A stretch of 64,000 bases of DNA from Prevotella sp. Lineage in GTDB: Bacteria > Bacteroidota > Bacteroidia > Bacteroidales > Bacteroidaceae. Of the stretch, positions 24,485-32,926 are shown piece after piece; position 1 is the first letter of the stretch; each line of letters begins with the position of its first letter. The stretch is from assembly GCA_017645645.1 (NCBI GenBank), contig JAGCOB010000008.1, forward strand, positions 209,591 to 273,590, in the 5' to 3' direction. The position numbers and the translations under genes were made by a program. The notes under the pieces are model-generated. The model saw only the letters and a list, made by a program, of their open reading frames with translations, was not told the DNA's origin and ran no database searches.

Positions 24485-24931
24485 ATGATTTCAAACTGTC
24501 TTGTTTTTAAGGAGATTCCGAGAACGTTCATGCTGTGCTTCAACGGTGAGTGTGCCATGCGTGAGAACTGTCTACGTTTTCAGGCAGGTATTCAGGCGAG
24601 TCGACAATGGGATTGGGGAACTGCCGTCTTCCCGTCAGCCCTGAAAGACGGGCAGTGCCCCTACTACCGGAAGGTAGAGGAGGTACAACTTGCCTATGGC
24701 TTCCATGGGCTGTATATAAATGTACCCAGGTATGAGCGTTCCATGATGCGCAAAATGGTCACCGACTATATCGGTTCTGTAGGCGGTTATTACCGCTACC
24801 ATTACGGAGAACGGCTGCTGACTCCGAAACAGCAACAAACCATTCTGCGTTTCTTCACATCTCGCGGCTATGGAGAGGGAATCTTCTTCGACCACTATGA
24901 AACAGCCTATAACTTCGAGGAACATGAGTAA
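24485..24931 (+). CDS. Small island protein of unknown function (DUF6078-like?)
   Basis: A 148-aa protein. The N-terminal part has FMLCFNGECAMRENCLRFQA with three cysteines spaced like a small metal site, and a further Cys in QCPYYRKV. The C-terminal half (SMMRKMVTDYIGSVGGYYRYHYGERLLTPKQQQTILRFF, residues about 80-120) looks like a basic helical domain that could bind nucleic acid. It resembles Bacteroidales proteins listed as DUF6078, but this is from memory. Start 24485 is used because upstream in-frame sequence contains the promoter. It heads the island and precedes the phased TGGAAC array and the primase-like gene. Confidence 0.6.
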   Translation: MISNCLVFKEIPRTFMLCFNGECAMRENCLRFQAGIQASRQWDWGTAVFPSALKDGQCPYYRKVEEVQLAYGFHGLYINVPRYERSMMRKMVTDYIGSVGGYYRYHYGERLLTPKQQQTILRFFTSRGYGEGIFFDHYETAYNFEEHE

Positions 24932-24970
24932 TCCCTCGTCGGGATGCCCCCTGACACCTGTTACACGACA

Positions 24971-25064
24971 TGGAACGGTGTGTTCCATAAGGTGGAACTA
25001 GTTGTTCCATGGCATGGAACAAAGTATTCCATAGGGTGGAACAAGTCGTTCCCATGGCTGGAAC
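24971..25064. repeat. Array of nine TGGAAC half-sites at exact 11-bp period
   Basis: TGGAAC and GTTCCA alternate with 5-nt spacers: 24971, 24982, 24993, 25004, 25015, 25026 (ATTCCA), 25037, 25048 (GTTCCC) and 25059. Spacers differ in sequence but never in length. It can be read as 22-bp palindromic units repeated 4.5 times, on one face of the helix, or as four RNA hairpins with 5-nt loops. No -7 box lies between it and the primase gene. Confidence 0.95.
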
Positions 25065-25117
25065 GACCAAGAGGGGCAATTCCTAAACGCTATTAACTTA
25101 TCAACTCATATAAAGAC

Positions 25118-26971
25118 ATGAAACTATCATTGATCAGAACAGACAAGAACAACCGTCAACATCTGAAGATCGTTCCCATGGAACAGGTAATGCAGGCGGT
25201 AGTGAGAGACAACGGTAACAACGACATCGACGAATTTCGTAATTTCGTCCGGTGGGCAGAGTCATGGATGACCTTCCGCAAGCTTCACCGCTACCCAGTG
25301 GTCTATCCCTCCGTGGAACTCAAGAACGACCAGGAAAGTGGTTTCCAAGTCGTCCGTTTCAACGGACTGCTGACACTGACCGTCGGTACCCTGCATGACA
25401 AGGAGGAAGGAGAAAACGTGAAGCGCATGGCAGCTATCCTGCCCTGTACGGAAGCGGCACTGTTGGGCAGCAGCGGTAAGACGGTGAAGATCCTGGTACG
25501 TATCGCCCGTCCTGACGACCATCTCCCTAAGGACGAGGACGAGATGGAGGCATTCTGCAGACAGGCATATCCTATTGCCTGCCGCCTCTACGAGACGGTC
25601 ATCCCCATGGCATATACCGGTGAAAGACTGACTATCGCCCCTGCCATGCGTGACAAGGAGCCACGACTGCTGATGACCGGTTTCCGCCAGACAGTCGATC
25701 CGCACCCCTACTATCATACGGCAGCGGCACTTAGGATTCCTGAAACACTCTCCATGGAGGACATCGAATTCATCACCCACCAATCGGATGAGGTTGATGA
25801 CAGATCGTCTGCGGCTGTCTCAACAGGTACCCGCCAGTTGATCAACCTGTTGGAGAGCCGCTATGCCTTCCGCCAGAACATTGTCATGGGGTATGTGGAA
25901 TACCGCCCCAAAGAGAAATGGCACCTGGGATGGCGACCCGTGGATGAGCGGGTGCAGAACGGTTTTGCCATGGAGGCACGGCTCGCAGGACAAAATGTGT
26001 GGGACAAGGATATCCAACGCTATCTGAGGTCAGACATGGTACGTGCGTACAATCCTGTGCATGAATATCTCTGGAGTCTGTGCAACAAATGGGACGGACG
26101 GGACCATATCGGTGCTCTTGCCAAGACCGTTCCCACGAAGAATTCTCATTGGGGAAAGTGGTTCCGCACATGGTTCCTGGCGATGGTCGAACAATGGCTC
26201 GGGATGAAGCGTAACTACGGCAATGCGATGGTTCCGCTACTGATCTCCAAACAGGGGTATAACAAATCGACGTTCTGTAAGTCTCTGATTCCCATAGACT
26301 TACAATGGGGTTACACGGACAGTCTCTTCCTCTCCGAAAAGAAATCTGTCCTACAGGCGATGAGCCAGTTCCTGCTCATCAACCTCGACGAGTTCAACCA
26401 GATATCGCCTGATGTCCAGCAGGGATTCCTGAAAAACCTCATACAACTGGCTTCCGTCAAGGTGAAACGCCCATACGGAAAACATGTCGAGGAGTTTCCG
26501 CGCCTCGCCTCCTTCATCGCCACCAGCAACGTGACGGATATCCTTGCCGACCCCACAGGAAGCCGCCGTTTCATCGGCATAGAATTGACAGGACCCATCA
26601 ACGTGTCTAAGAAAATCAACTACGACCAGCTCTATGCACAGGCAGTAACCTTGCTCGACCAGGGAGAGCCTACGTGGCTGGACGAGGAACAGACCCGCTT
26701 GCTGATGGAGTCCAACAGCCAATTCCAGTTGCGGTCTTCCGAGGAACTGTTCTTCTGGGAGTGCTTCCGTATTCCTGAAAAGGAAGAGGAGGGACAATAT
26801 ATGAGTACCACCGCCATCTTCACCGTCATCAAGAAGAAAGCAGGTACTGCCATCCGGAACGGCAATCTCCGTTTATTTGGCAGATTCCTCTCCAATATCA
26901 AGCATATCAGGAAACGACGTACCAGTTATGGAACAGAATATCTCGTTTCTCCACTTGAAAAAGCGGAATGA
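25118..26971 (+). CDS. BT4734-type primase-like / VapE (VirE) P-loop protein
   Basis: A 617-aa protein of mobile-element type. Residues about 40-200 match the BT4734-like N-terminal domain (LLTLTVGTLHDKEEGENVKRM-type strand, then GKTVKILVRI), regarded as a divergent archaeo-eukaryotic primase fold. Residues about 320-560 are the VapE/VirE superfamily 3-like ATPase: KWDGRDHI, a Walker A variant in ISKQGYNKSTFCKSLIP, and Walker B in LLINLDEFNQIS, then ATSNVTDILADPTGSRRFIGIE. It may act as a primase-helicase in replication of an integrated element. No integrase or capsid gene is in the island. The last codons recur as a remnant at 27486. Confidence 0.85.
   Translation: MKLSLIRTDKNNRQHLKIVPMEQVMQAVVRDNGNNDIDEFRNFVRWAESWMTFRKLHRYPVVYPSVELKNDQESGFQVVRFNGLLTLTVGTLHDKEEGENVKRMAAILPCTEAALLGSSGKTVKILVRIARPDDHLPKDEDEMEAFCRQAYPIACRLYETVIPMAYTGERLTIAPAMRDKEPRLLMTGFRQTVDPHPYYHTAAALRIPETLSMEDIEFITHQSDEVDDRSSAAVSTGTRQLINLLESRYAFRQNIVMGYVEYRPKEKWHLGWRPVDERVQNGFAMEARLAGQNVWDKDIQRYLRSDMVRAYNPVHEYLWSLCNKWDGRDHIGALAKTVPTKNSHWGKWFRTWFLAMVEQWLGMKRNYGNAMVPLLISKQGYNKSTFCKSLIPIDLQWGYTDSLFLSEKKSVLQAMSQFLLINLDEFNQISPDVQQGFLKNLIQLASVKVKRPYGKHVEEFPRLASFIATSNVTDILADPTGSRRFIGIELTGPINVSKKINYDQLYAQAVTLLDQGEPTWLDEEQTRLLMESNSQFQLRSSEELFFWECFRIPEKEEEGQYMSTTAIFTVIKKKAGTAIRNGNLRLFGRFLSNIKHIRKRRTSYGTEYLVSPLEKAE
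26937..26964 (+). repeat. 28-bp direct repeat, copy 1 (3' end of primase gene)
   Basis: The stretch encoding EYLVSPLEKA at the end of the primase gene; 26 of 28 bases recur at 27486-27513. Confidence 0.8.
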
Positions 26972-27021
26972 TGTATAGAAGTCAACAATCACGATATAAA
27001 ATAAAAATTTAAGGTAAATTA

Positions 27022-27053
27022 TTTGGTTATTAGTACTAAATATAGTACCTTTG
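27022..27053 (+). promoter_or_regulatory. Promoter for the hicA remnant
   Basis: TTTG at 27022-27025 and TACCTTTG at 27046-27053, spacer 20 bp; ATG 15 bp downstream. The promoter is intact although the operon is broken. Confidence 0.8.
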
Positions 27054-27068
27054 CAAAGATTAATATTT

Positions 27069-27329
27069 ATGGAATCAAAGGAAAAGCTAAGGGAGCGTTT
27101 CAAGAGGAAACCGAAGGACTTTACGTTTGAGGAAACAATTACGCTATTATCAGGTTTTGGTTATCATATCCATCATAAAGGAAAAACGTCAGGATCACGT
27201 ATCCGTTTTATGAATGAAGAAAAAGGTATCTACATAGATATACACAAACTGAAGATGGTGTTGACAGCTATCTTGAAGCCTGTAAGGCAGACGGAGTGGA
27301 ACCTGCAAAGCCTTATAGTGGCAGGTTAA
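27069..27329 (+). pseudogene. hicA: hicA toxin remnant, deleted and run into hicB
   Basis: Residues 1-60 follow HicA mRNA-interferase toxins closely: KEKLRERFKRKPKDFTFEET, ITLLSGFGYHIHHKGKTSGSRIRF and the IDIHK of the RNA-binding strand. After about base 27250 homology stops: the HicA C-terminal helix is missing and the frame passes into hicB sequence out of register, ending in a meaningless tail (ILKPVRQTEWNLQ). The catalytic His region (YHIHHKGK) is kept. The 86-aa product is probably non-toxic, but that is not tested. Confidence 0.8.
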
Positions 27330-27454
27330 ACCTTCGTATGTCATCGGAACTGCATTCTCGTGTGGCTGCAGCAGTATCTGCGACGGGTACTACTATTAAT
27401 GACTTCATCAACAAGGCTATTACAAATGAGTTGAAGCACATAGCAATACTCTAA
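27254..27454 (+). pseudogene. hicB: hicB antitoxin remnant (C-terminal DNA-binding half)
   Basis: In another frame from hicA, codons from 27254 read DGVDSYLEACKADGVEPAKP, then YSGRLNLRMSSELHSRVAAA and TGTTINDFINKAITNEL, the classic HicB C-terminal ribbon-helix-helix domain. The HicB N-terminal RNase-H-like half, its start codon and the end of hicA are absent. A deletion of a few hundred bases between hicA and hicB explains both genes. The fragment could only be expressed from an internal start such as the ATG at 27339. Confidence 0.8.
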
Positions 27455-27485
27455 TTTCATCTGATATTTATGCAAATAATTCATA

Positions 27486-27513
27486 AATATCTCGTTTTTC
27501 CACTCGAAAAAGC
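27486..27513 (+). repeat. 28-bp direct repeat, copy 2 (orphan primase 3' end)
   Basis: Reads YLVFPLEKA followed by TAG in frame; 26/28 match to the end of the primase gene at 26937-26964. The hicAB scar lies between the two copies. Confidence 0.8.
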
Positions 27514-27517
27514 ATAG

Positions 27518-27590
27518 TCAATGTCACTAATGTCACTAAAAAATGCCCATAAACAGGGCATTTATGACATTGTGACATTAGTGACATTGA
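27518..27590. repeat. Island boundary palindrome, right copy (inverted)
   Basis: Reverse complement of the element at 24311-24373, identical over 54 bp, with further similarity outward (ACACTAC and GTTTTTTCA motifs). It closes the 3.3 kb island. Confidence 0.85.
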
Positions 27591-27836
27591 AAAAACTTTT
27601 TGGTAGTGTGTAGTGTACTGAATAAGTGCCAATACTTACCATATTGTCGTTTTTACACTTATTAGCAGGAATGGGGACTTTTTGTTAACAAATGAGCGTA
27701 AAAAAGAGAAAAATGCAGGGAAATATCAAAATTTGTCAATAAAAAATAATGAAGTTTCACAAATTTGTATTATTTTTGCGCCGAAATGTAGCATGGCTCA
27801 CAACTACTAATTAATATTATACAATAACAAAACCGT
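27591..27836 (+). other. Intergenic region and 5' leader of the PUL
   Basis: No gene is seen. A-rich sequence with an inverted repeat AATAAGTG (27621-27628) / CACTTATT (27656-27663) that might be an operator, then a possible -7 box at 27771. The leader from there to susC is about 55 nt. Confidence 0.4.
27771..27778 (+). promoter_or_regulatory. Probable -7 box for the first susC operon
   Basis: TATTTTTG followed by GCG; no clear TTTG lies 20 bp upstream, as expected for a promoter that needs an activator. Confidence 0.55.
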
Positions 27837-30800
27837 ATGAATCTATTTTGCAGTAAGAAAACTCTGCTAGCGGGATTATGTAGCATATTCCTGCTGGGAT
27901 TCTCGTCACAAGCGTATGCCGGGGGGGGAGAGTCTCCGCTTCCTGCTGTACAGCAGACGAAGAAGATTACCGGTACCGTATCGGATGCACAAGGTCCGAT
28001 TATCGGTGCGAGTGTAGTAGTGAAAGGAACGTCAAACGGTGTTGCCACCGACTTCGACGGAAACTTCACGCTGAACGTCAGCCAGGGACAGACTATCGTG
28101 ATTTCCTACATCGGATATCTCACGAAGGAGTTCAAGGTGGACAGTCGCAGTCAGTACGACATCACCCTCGAGGAGGACAAGAAGATGCTCGACGAGGTGG
28201 TGGTCGTAGGTTATGGTACGATGAAGAAGAGTGACATCTCCGGTGCCTCCGTCTCTCTGGGCGAGAGTGCCGTGAAGGGATCAATCATCACTTCTCTCGA
28301 CCAGTCACTGCAGGGTCGTGCAGCCGGTGTGACCGCCGTATCGACTTCTGGTGCCCCTGGCTCCTCATCCGCTATCCGCGTCCGTGGTACTGCCACTATC
28401 AACGCCAATGCCGAGCCGTTGTATGTGATTGACGGTGTGCCCATTCAGAGTGGTGGTAAGTCAGGTGCCGACTATGGTCTGGGCGATGCCCTGGGTAACG
28501 GTGCCGTTTCCACGATCTCTCCGTTGTCTACCATCGATCCTGCAGATATCGTCAGCATGGAGATCCTGAAGGATGCCTCCGCCACCGCCATCTATGGTGC
28601 CCAGGGTGCTAACGGTGTTGTGCTGATCACCACCAAGCGTGGTAAGGCAGGTGATGCCAAGTTCAACTATAACGGTATGGTAGCCTGGAACCGTCAGACT
28701 AAGCGTCTGGATCTGATGAATCTCCGTGAGTATGCAGATTATTATAATTCTTATGCTAATGTCGGCGAAGCTTCCTATGTAGGAAACTACTCCGATCCTT
28801 CCATTTTGGGAAAGGGTACCAACTGGCAGGATGCCGTCTTCCAGACCGCTTTCCAGCATTCTCACCAGATCAGTGCCAACGGTGGTTCCGAGAAGATACA
28901 GTATTATGTCAGTGGAAGTTACATGGACCAGCAAGGTACCATTATTGGTTCTGAGTTCAGACGTATGTCATTCCGTGCCAACCTGGATGCCCAATTGAAG
29001 AAATGGTTGAAGATGAGTGTGAGTGTCACCTATTCTGATACCAAGGATGACCTGAAACTCGCTGACTCTGACGAGGGTCTGATCGGTTACTCACTGACTA
29101 CGATACCCTCTATACCTATTTATAATGTAGACGGTTCCTATTCTTCTGTATCTCAGGAAGGCTATACGAACCCGAACCCCATTGCCATGGCGATGATGGA
29201 TGATATCATCCTCAAGCGTCAGAAACTGAACGGTAACGTGTTCTTCGAGGTGACTCCTATTGAGAACCTGGTATGGCACGCCGAACTGGGCTTCGACTTC
29301 GGCTGGAACCGTGCAGAGACCTATGAGCCGATGGTGGACCTCGGTACCTGGAAGCGTGCCAGCAACGAGAGCCGCATCCAGAAGAACAGCAGCAAGTTCT
29401 GGCAGTTGAAGAACTACCTGACCTACAGCCGTACCTTCGGCAAGCACTCTGCTACCGCCATGCTCGGACAGGAGTGTTGGGAATCGAAATATGACTACAC
29501 CTCTGTCTATAATACGGGACTGCCCTCTGACGAGGTACATAACCCTGCACTGGGAACAGGTACGCCGCAGATCGGTGCCGGCTTCGGCAGCAGTTCGATG
29601 GCTTCGTTCTTCACCCGTTGGACCTATAGCTATGACAACCGCTACAATGCTACCTATACCTACCGTTACGACGGTAGCTCTAACTTCGGTCCCAACAAGC
29701 GTTGGGCAGGCTTCCACTCTATTGCCGCCTCTTGGCGCTTCTCCAACGAGAAGTTCATCGAGAGCTGGGCAGGCAAGTGGTTGAGCAACGGTAAGCTGCG
29801 TGTCGGCTGGGGCCAGACAGGTAATGCTGCTATCGGTGGTTACAAGTGGGGTTCTCCGCTCTCCAAGATGGAGACGGCACTGGGTGTGAGCTATCGTCCT
29901 GCCCAGATTGCCAATAAGGATATCAAGTGGGAGAGTCAGGAACAGTGGAACATCGGTATTGACCTCGGTTTCCTGAACGACCGTATCAACCTGACCATCG
30001 ACTGGTATAACAAGGAGTCAAGGGACATGCTGATGCAGATGCAGCTTCCATCCTATATGGGTACCAGCGGTAACGGCTCTTCTGCCCTTGCCGCACCTTG
30101 GGGTAACTTCGGTCATATCCGTAACACCGGTGTCGAGATTTCGTTGAATACCCATCCGCTCATCGGTAAGTTCCAGTGGGACTCTGAGCTCCAGTTCTCT
30201 ATCAATAAGAACAAGCTGATTGCCCTTACTGACGGTACTGAGACTGGTCAGTTGATTGGTTACGGTCAGTGGACGGATGTCGTCAGCCGTACCCTGGTCG
30301 GCGAGAGCCTCTATAATTTCTATGGCTATGTCTGTGACGGTGTCTACACCTCCCTGGAGGATATCGAAACCTCACCGAAGCCTGCAGCCTATCCGTCCAA
30401 CGGTGTATTCACTAAGAACTCCACCGTCTATGTCGGCGATATCAAGTACAAGGACCTGAACGGTGACGGTATCATCGACGAGAACGACCGTACCAACATC
30501 GGTTCTCCACTGCCTAAGTGGACATTCGGTTGGAACAATACCTTCCGTTGGAACAACTTCGACCTGAATATCTTTATCAACGGTTCTATCGGTAACAAGG
30601 TAGGTAACTATCTGAAGATGAAGATGACCCATATGAACTCTACATGGACCAACCAGCTCGTGGATGTCAGAGACCGTGCCATCCTGGAGCCTATTGACCC
30701 GAACAAGGACTACTCAGGAGGTATTGACCGTGGTGACGGCCAGTTGATCTACAACTGGTACGACGATATCCACAATGTTCGTCTGAAGAATCCTACTACT

Positions 30801-31115
30801 TCCATGCCTCGTGCGTCCATCAACGACCCGAACGACAACGACCGTTGGAGTGACCGTTATATTGAGGACGGCACCTATGTTCGTCTGAAGAACATCTCCT
30901 TAGGATACAACTTCCCCAAGAAGTGGATATCCAAGTTGGGACTTGAGAGCCTGCGTGTATATGCCAACTTCCAGAATCTGCTGACCATTACCAAGTATAG
31001 TGGCTATGATCCTGAAATCGGTGTCAGCACACAGAGTGCTAATGTAATGGGATTGGACAACGCCCGTTATCCTTCTCCTACTACCTATTCATTCGGTCTT
31101 AATGTATCCTTCTAA
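27837..31115 (+). CDS. SusC/RagA-family TonB-dependent glycan transporter (first)
   Basis: A 1092-aa outer-membrane importer. Signal peptide (residues 1-28, ending SSQAYA), carboxypeptidase-D-like regulatory domain (KKITGTVSDAQGPIIGASVV, FDGNFTLNV, about 40-120), TonB box region DEVVVVGYGTMKKSDISGAS, plug with IRVRGTATINANAEPLYVIDGV and DIVSMEILKDASATAIYGAQ, then the barrel to the final SFGLNVSF. It takes up oligosaccharides bound by its SusD partner (next gene, 21 bp). Linked GH5 and GH26 enzymes point to beta-mannan or glucomannan fragments. No PUL regulator is seen beside it. Confidence 0.97.
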   Translation: MNLFCSKKTLLAGLCSIFLLGFSSQAYAGGGESPLPAVQQTKKITGTVSDAQGPIIGASVVVKGTSNGVATDFDGNFTLNVSQGQTIVISYIGYLTKEFKVDSRSQYDITLEEDKKMLDEVVVVGYGTMKKSDISGASVSLGESAVKGSIITSLDQSLQGRAAGVTAVSTSGAPGSSSAIRVRGTATINANAEPLYVIDGVPIQSGGKSGADYGLGDALGNGAVSTISPLSTIDPADIVSMEILKDASATAIYGAQGANGVVLITTKRGKAGDAKFNYNGMVAWNRQTKRLDLMNLREYADYYNSYANVGEASYVGNYSDPSILGKGTNWQDAVFQTAFQHSHQISANGGSEKIQYYVSGSYMDQQGTIIGSEFRRMSFRANLDAQLKKWLKMSVSVTYSDTKDDLKLADSDEGLIGYSLTTIPSIPIYNVDGSYSSVSQEGYTNPNPIAMAMMDDIILKRQKLNGNVFFEVTPIENLVWHAELGFDFGWNRAETYEPMVDLGTWKRASNESRIQKNSSKFWQLKNYLTYSRTFGKHSATAMLGQECWESKYDYTSVYNTGLPSDEVHNPALGTGTPQIGAGFGSSSMASFFTRWTYSYDNRYNATYTYRYDGSSNFGPNKRWAGFHSIAASWRFSNEKFIESWAGKWLSNGKLRVGWGQTGNAAIGGYKWGSPLSKMETALGVSYRPAQIANKDIKWESQEQWNIGIDLGFLNDRINLTIDWYNKESRDMLMQMQLPSYMGTSGNGSSALAAPWGNFGHIRNTGVEISLNTHPLIGKFQWDSELQFSINKNKLIALTDGTETGQLIGYGQWTDVVSRTLVGESLYNFYGYVCDGVYTSLEDIETSPKPAAYPSNGVFTKNSTVYVGDIKYKDLNGDGIIDENDRTNIGSPLPKWTFGWNNTFRWNNFDLNIFINGSIGNKVGNYLKMKMTHMNSTWTNQLVDVRDRAILEPIDPNKDYSGGIDRGDGQLIYNWYDDIHNVRLKNPTTSMPRASINDPNDNDRWSDRYIEDGTYVRLKNISLGYNFPKKWISKLGLESLRVYANFQNLLTITKYSGYDPEIGVSTQSANVMGLDNARYPSPTTYSFGLNVSF

Positions 31116-31136
31116 ACCAACAAAAGACTTCAAAAT

Positions 31137-32903
31137 ATGAAACTATCAAATATTAAATACATGGCAGTTGCGACGTTGCTGGGATTCTCCCTGGCATCCT
31201 GCTCTGATTTCCTGGACAGACCGAATGAGGACGGTTACAACGTTGACAACTATTACAAGACGGACGAGCAGTGCTATTCTGGCGTCAACTATCTGTACAA
31301 CTCACCATGGTATGACTTCCAGCGTGGATTCATCAAGGTCGGTGAGGTGTTATCTGGAAACTACTACTGGGGATCCTCTCCCTATCTGAACTTCTCGGTG
31401 AATGGCTCAGACCAGGACTTGGTCAATATGTCGTACTCCCTGTGGGCAGTCATCGGTCATGCCAACACCGTCTATAACAACCTGAAGGGTGCGTCAGCTT
31501 CACAGGAAGCCATCGACCAGTGTATGGGTGAGTGTCTGACTTGGAAGGCTTTTGCCTATTTCTTCCTGGTCCGCTCCTTCGGTGATGTGCCCATCATCCA
31601 TGACAATGCTGAAGAATTGGTCTCAGGCTCTTATATTACCGCCAAGAAGGTAAAGCGCTCTGATGTCTATGAGTATATCATCATGACCCTTGAGAAAGCG
31701 ATGGAACTCTTGATGAAGAAGGCTCCGCAGTCAGGACGTATCGACTACTACGCTGCTGAGGCCCTGCTCGCCAAGGTTTATCTGACAAGGGCTGGTGTGA
31801 CAGGTGCGCTGAATGCCAGTGACCTTGCCAATGCCGCTAAGTATGCCAAGGATGTCATCGAGAATTCCGGACGCTCCCTGCTGGAAAACTACGGTGATGT
31901 CTGGAAACTGTCGGAGAGCCTGAACGAAGAGAGCCTTATCGCATGGCGCTGGACGGTCGGTGCTAACTGGACCAGCCAGAACACCCTGCAGAGCGACCTT
32001 GCCATGGAAGGCATGGATGAGTTCGGTGACTGCTGGGGCGGATGGAACGGTCTCTCCGTGGACATCCAGGAGGCCTTTGGTATCAAACTGTTGGAGAACC
32101 AGCCGGATGCTTGGTTGAACAATGTGGATTCTCGTCTGAAGGCTACCATGTTCCTGCCGGGTTATGTCTATGACTATCTGTGGGCAGACCATGGTGGATA
32201 TGACTATCTGAAATTTATCTATGACAAGGATTATAACGAGGCTGCAACAGGTACGCTGCAAGCTCCGACAGGTGCTAACTGTGCGAAGCACCTCTATGGA
32301 AACACTGCCGACCACGTGGCTGCCTTGAACATCTCTCCGGCTCGTATGTCATACGCTTTGCCGACTCATATCCTGCGTCTGTCAGATGTCTATCTGATCT
32401 ATGCAGAGGCTTTGCTGGGTACCGGCCGTGCCACTTCCACCAATTCTGAAGTGCTGGATGCTTTCTACGCTGTCCATCATCGTGCCGTGCCTTCCAGTAA
32501 CTATCCCACCAGCGTATCTTGGGAGGATATCTGGAAGGAGCGTCGCCTGGAGTTTGCCATGGAGGGTGACCGCTGGTATGACTTTGTACGTGTCAGCTAT
32601 TATGATCCCGCTTATTGCGTACAGGAATTGACCGCTCAGAAGCGTAACGCTTACTGGGGACTGGACGCCTTGTATAAGGCTTATTACCAGACAGGCTCTT
32701 GGAAGGTAGACTCTTCTAAGCAGGGCTATGACGGCTCTGTGGCTCCTCCCAACGTCATCGTGATGCTGCGTCAGGACTCTGAGGTGCCTAACATGGGCTA
32801 CTTCGCACTGCCGATGTGTGCAGAGGATGTCCTCTTCAACCCGAACCTCGGTTCTAACGTGGAGGGTGAGCATGTGAATGTCCGCGAAACATACAGTTAT
32901 TAA
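31137..32903 (+). CDS. SusD/RagB-family surface lipoprotein (first)
   Basis: A 588-aa outer-membrane lipoprotein; lipobox GFSLASC (Cys22), then SDFLDRPNEDGY, the usual SusD start. TPR-like helices carry CLTWKAFAYFFLVRSFGDVP and YYAAEALLAKVYLTRAG; the C-terminal part has LRLSDVYLIYAEALLGTG and EDIWKERRLEFAMEGDRWYDFVR, both SusD signatures. It forms the lid of the SusC channel and helps capture the glycan. Spacing of 21 bp from susC and 23 bp to the next gene shows one operon. Confidence 0.96.
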   Translation: MKLSNIKYMAVATLLGFSLASCSDFLDRPNEDGYNVDNYYKTDEQCYSGVNYLYNSPWYDFQRGFIKVGEVLSGNYYWGSSPYLNFSVNGSDQDLVNMSYSLWAVIGHANTVYNNLKGASASQEAIDQCMGECLTWKAFAYFFLVRSFGDVPIIHDNAEELVSGSYITAKKVKRSDVYEYIIMTLEKAMELLMKKAPQSGRIDYYAAEALLAKVYLTRAGVTGALNASDLANAAKYAKDVIENSGRSLLENYGDVWKLSESLNEESLIAWRWTVGANWTSQNTLQSDLAMEGMDEFGDCWGGWNGLSVDIQEAFGIKLLENQPDAWLNNVDSRLKATMFLPGYVYDYLWADHGGYDYLKFIYDKDYNEAATGTLQAPTGANCAKHLYGNTADHVAALNISPARMSYALPTHILRLSDVYLIYAEALLGTGRATSTNSEVLDAFYAVHHRAVPSSNYPTSVSWEDIWKERRLEFAMEGDRWYDFVRVSYYDPAYCVQELTAQKRNAYWGLDALYKAYYQTGSWKVDSSKQGYDGSVAPPNVIVMLRQDSEVPNMGYFALPMCAEDVLFNPNLGSNVEGEHVNVRETYSY

Positions 32904-32926
32904 TCCATCTAAAGGAAGATTATAAT

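Noticed and set aside
24971-25064. CRISPR array
   Set aside because: Units are 11/22 bp with 5-nt spacers, far too short for repeats and spacers, and no cas gene is present.
24855-25079. Small protein coded across the TGGAAC array on the minus strand
   Set aside because: The 11-bp period shifts frame at each unit, and the sequence has no start signal or conserved pattern.
27069-27454. Programmed frameshift joining hicA and hicB
   Set aside because: The missing parts of both proteins cannot be restored by a frameshift; there is no slippery site or downstream structure that I can see.
24311-27590. Phage satellite or full integrative element
   Set aside because: No integrase, excisionase, capsid or terminase gene is present; only a primase-like gene and a toxin-antitoxin scar.
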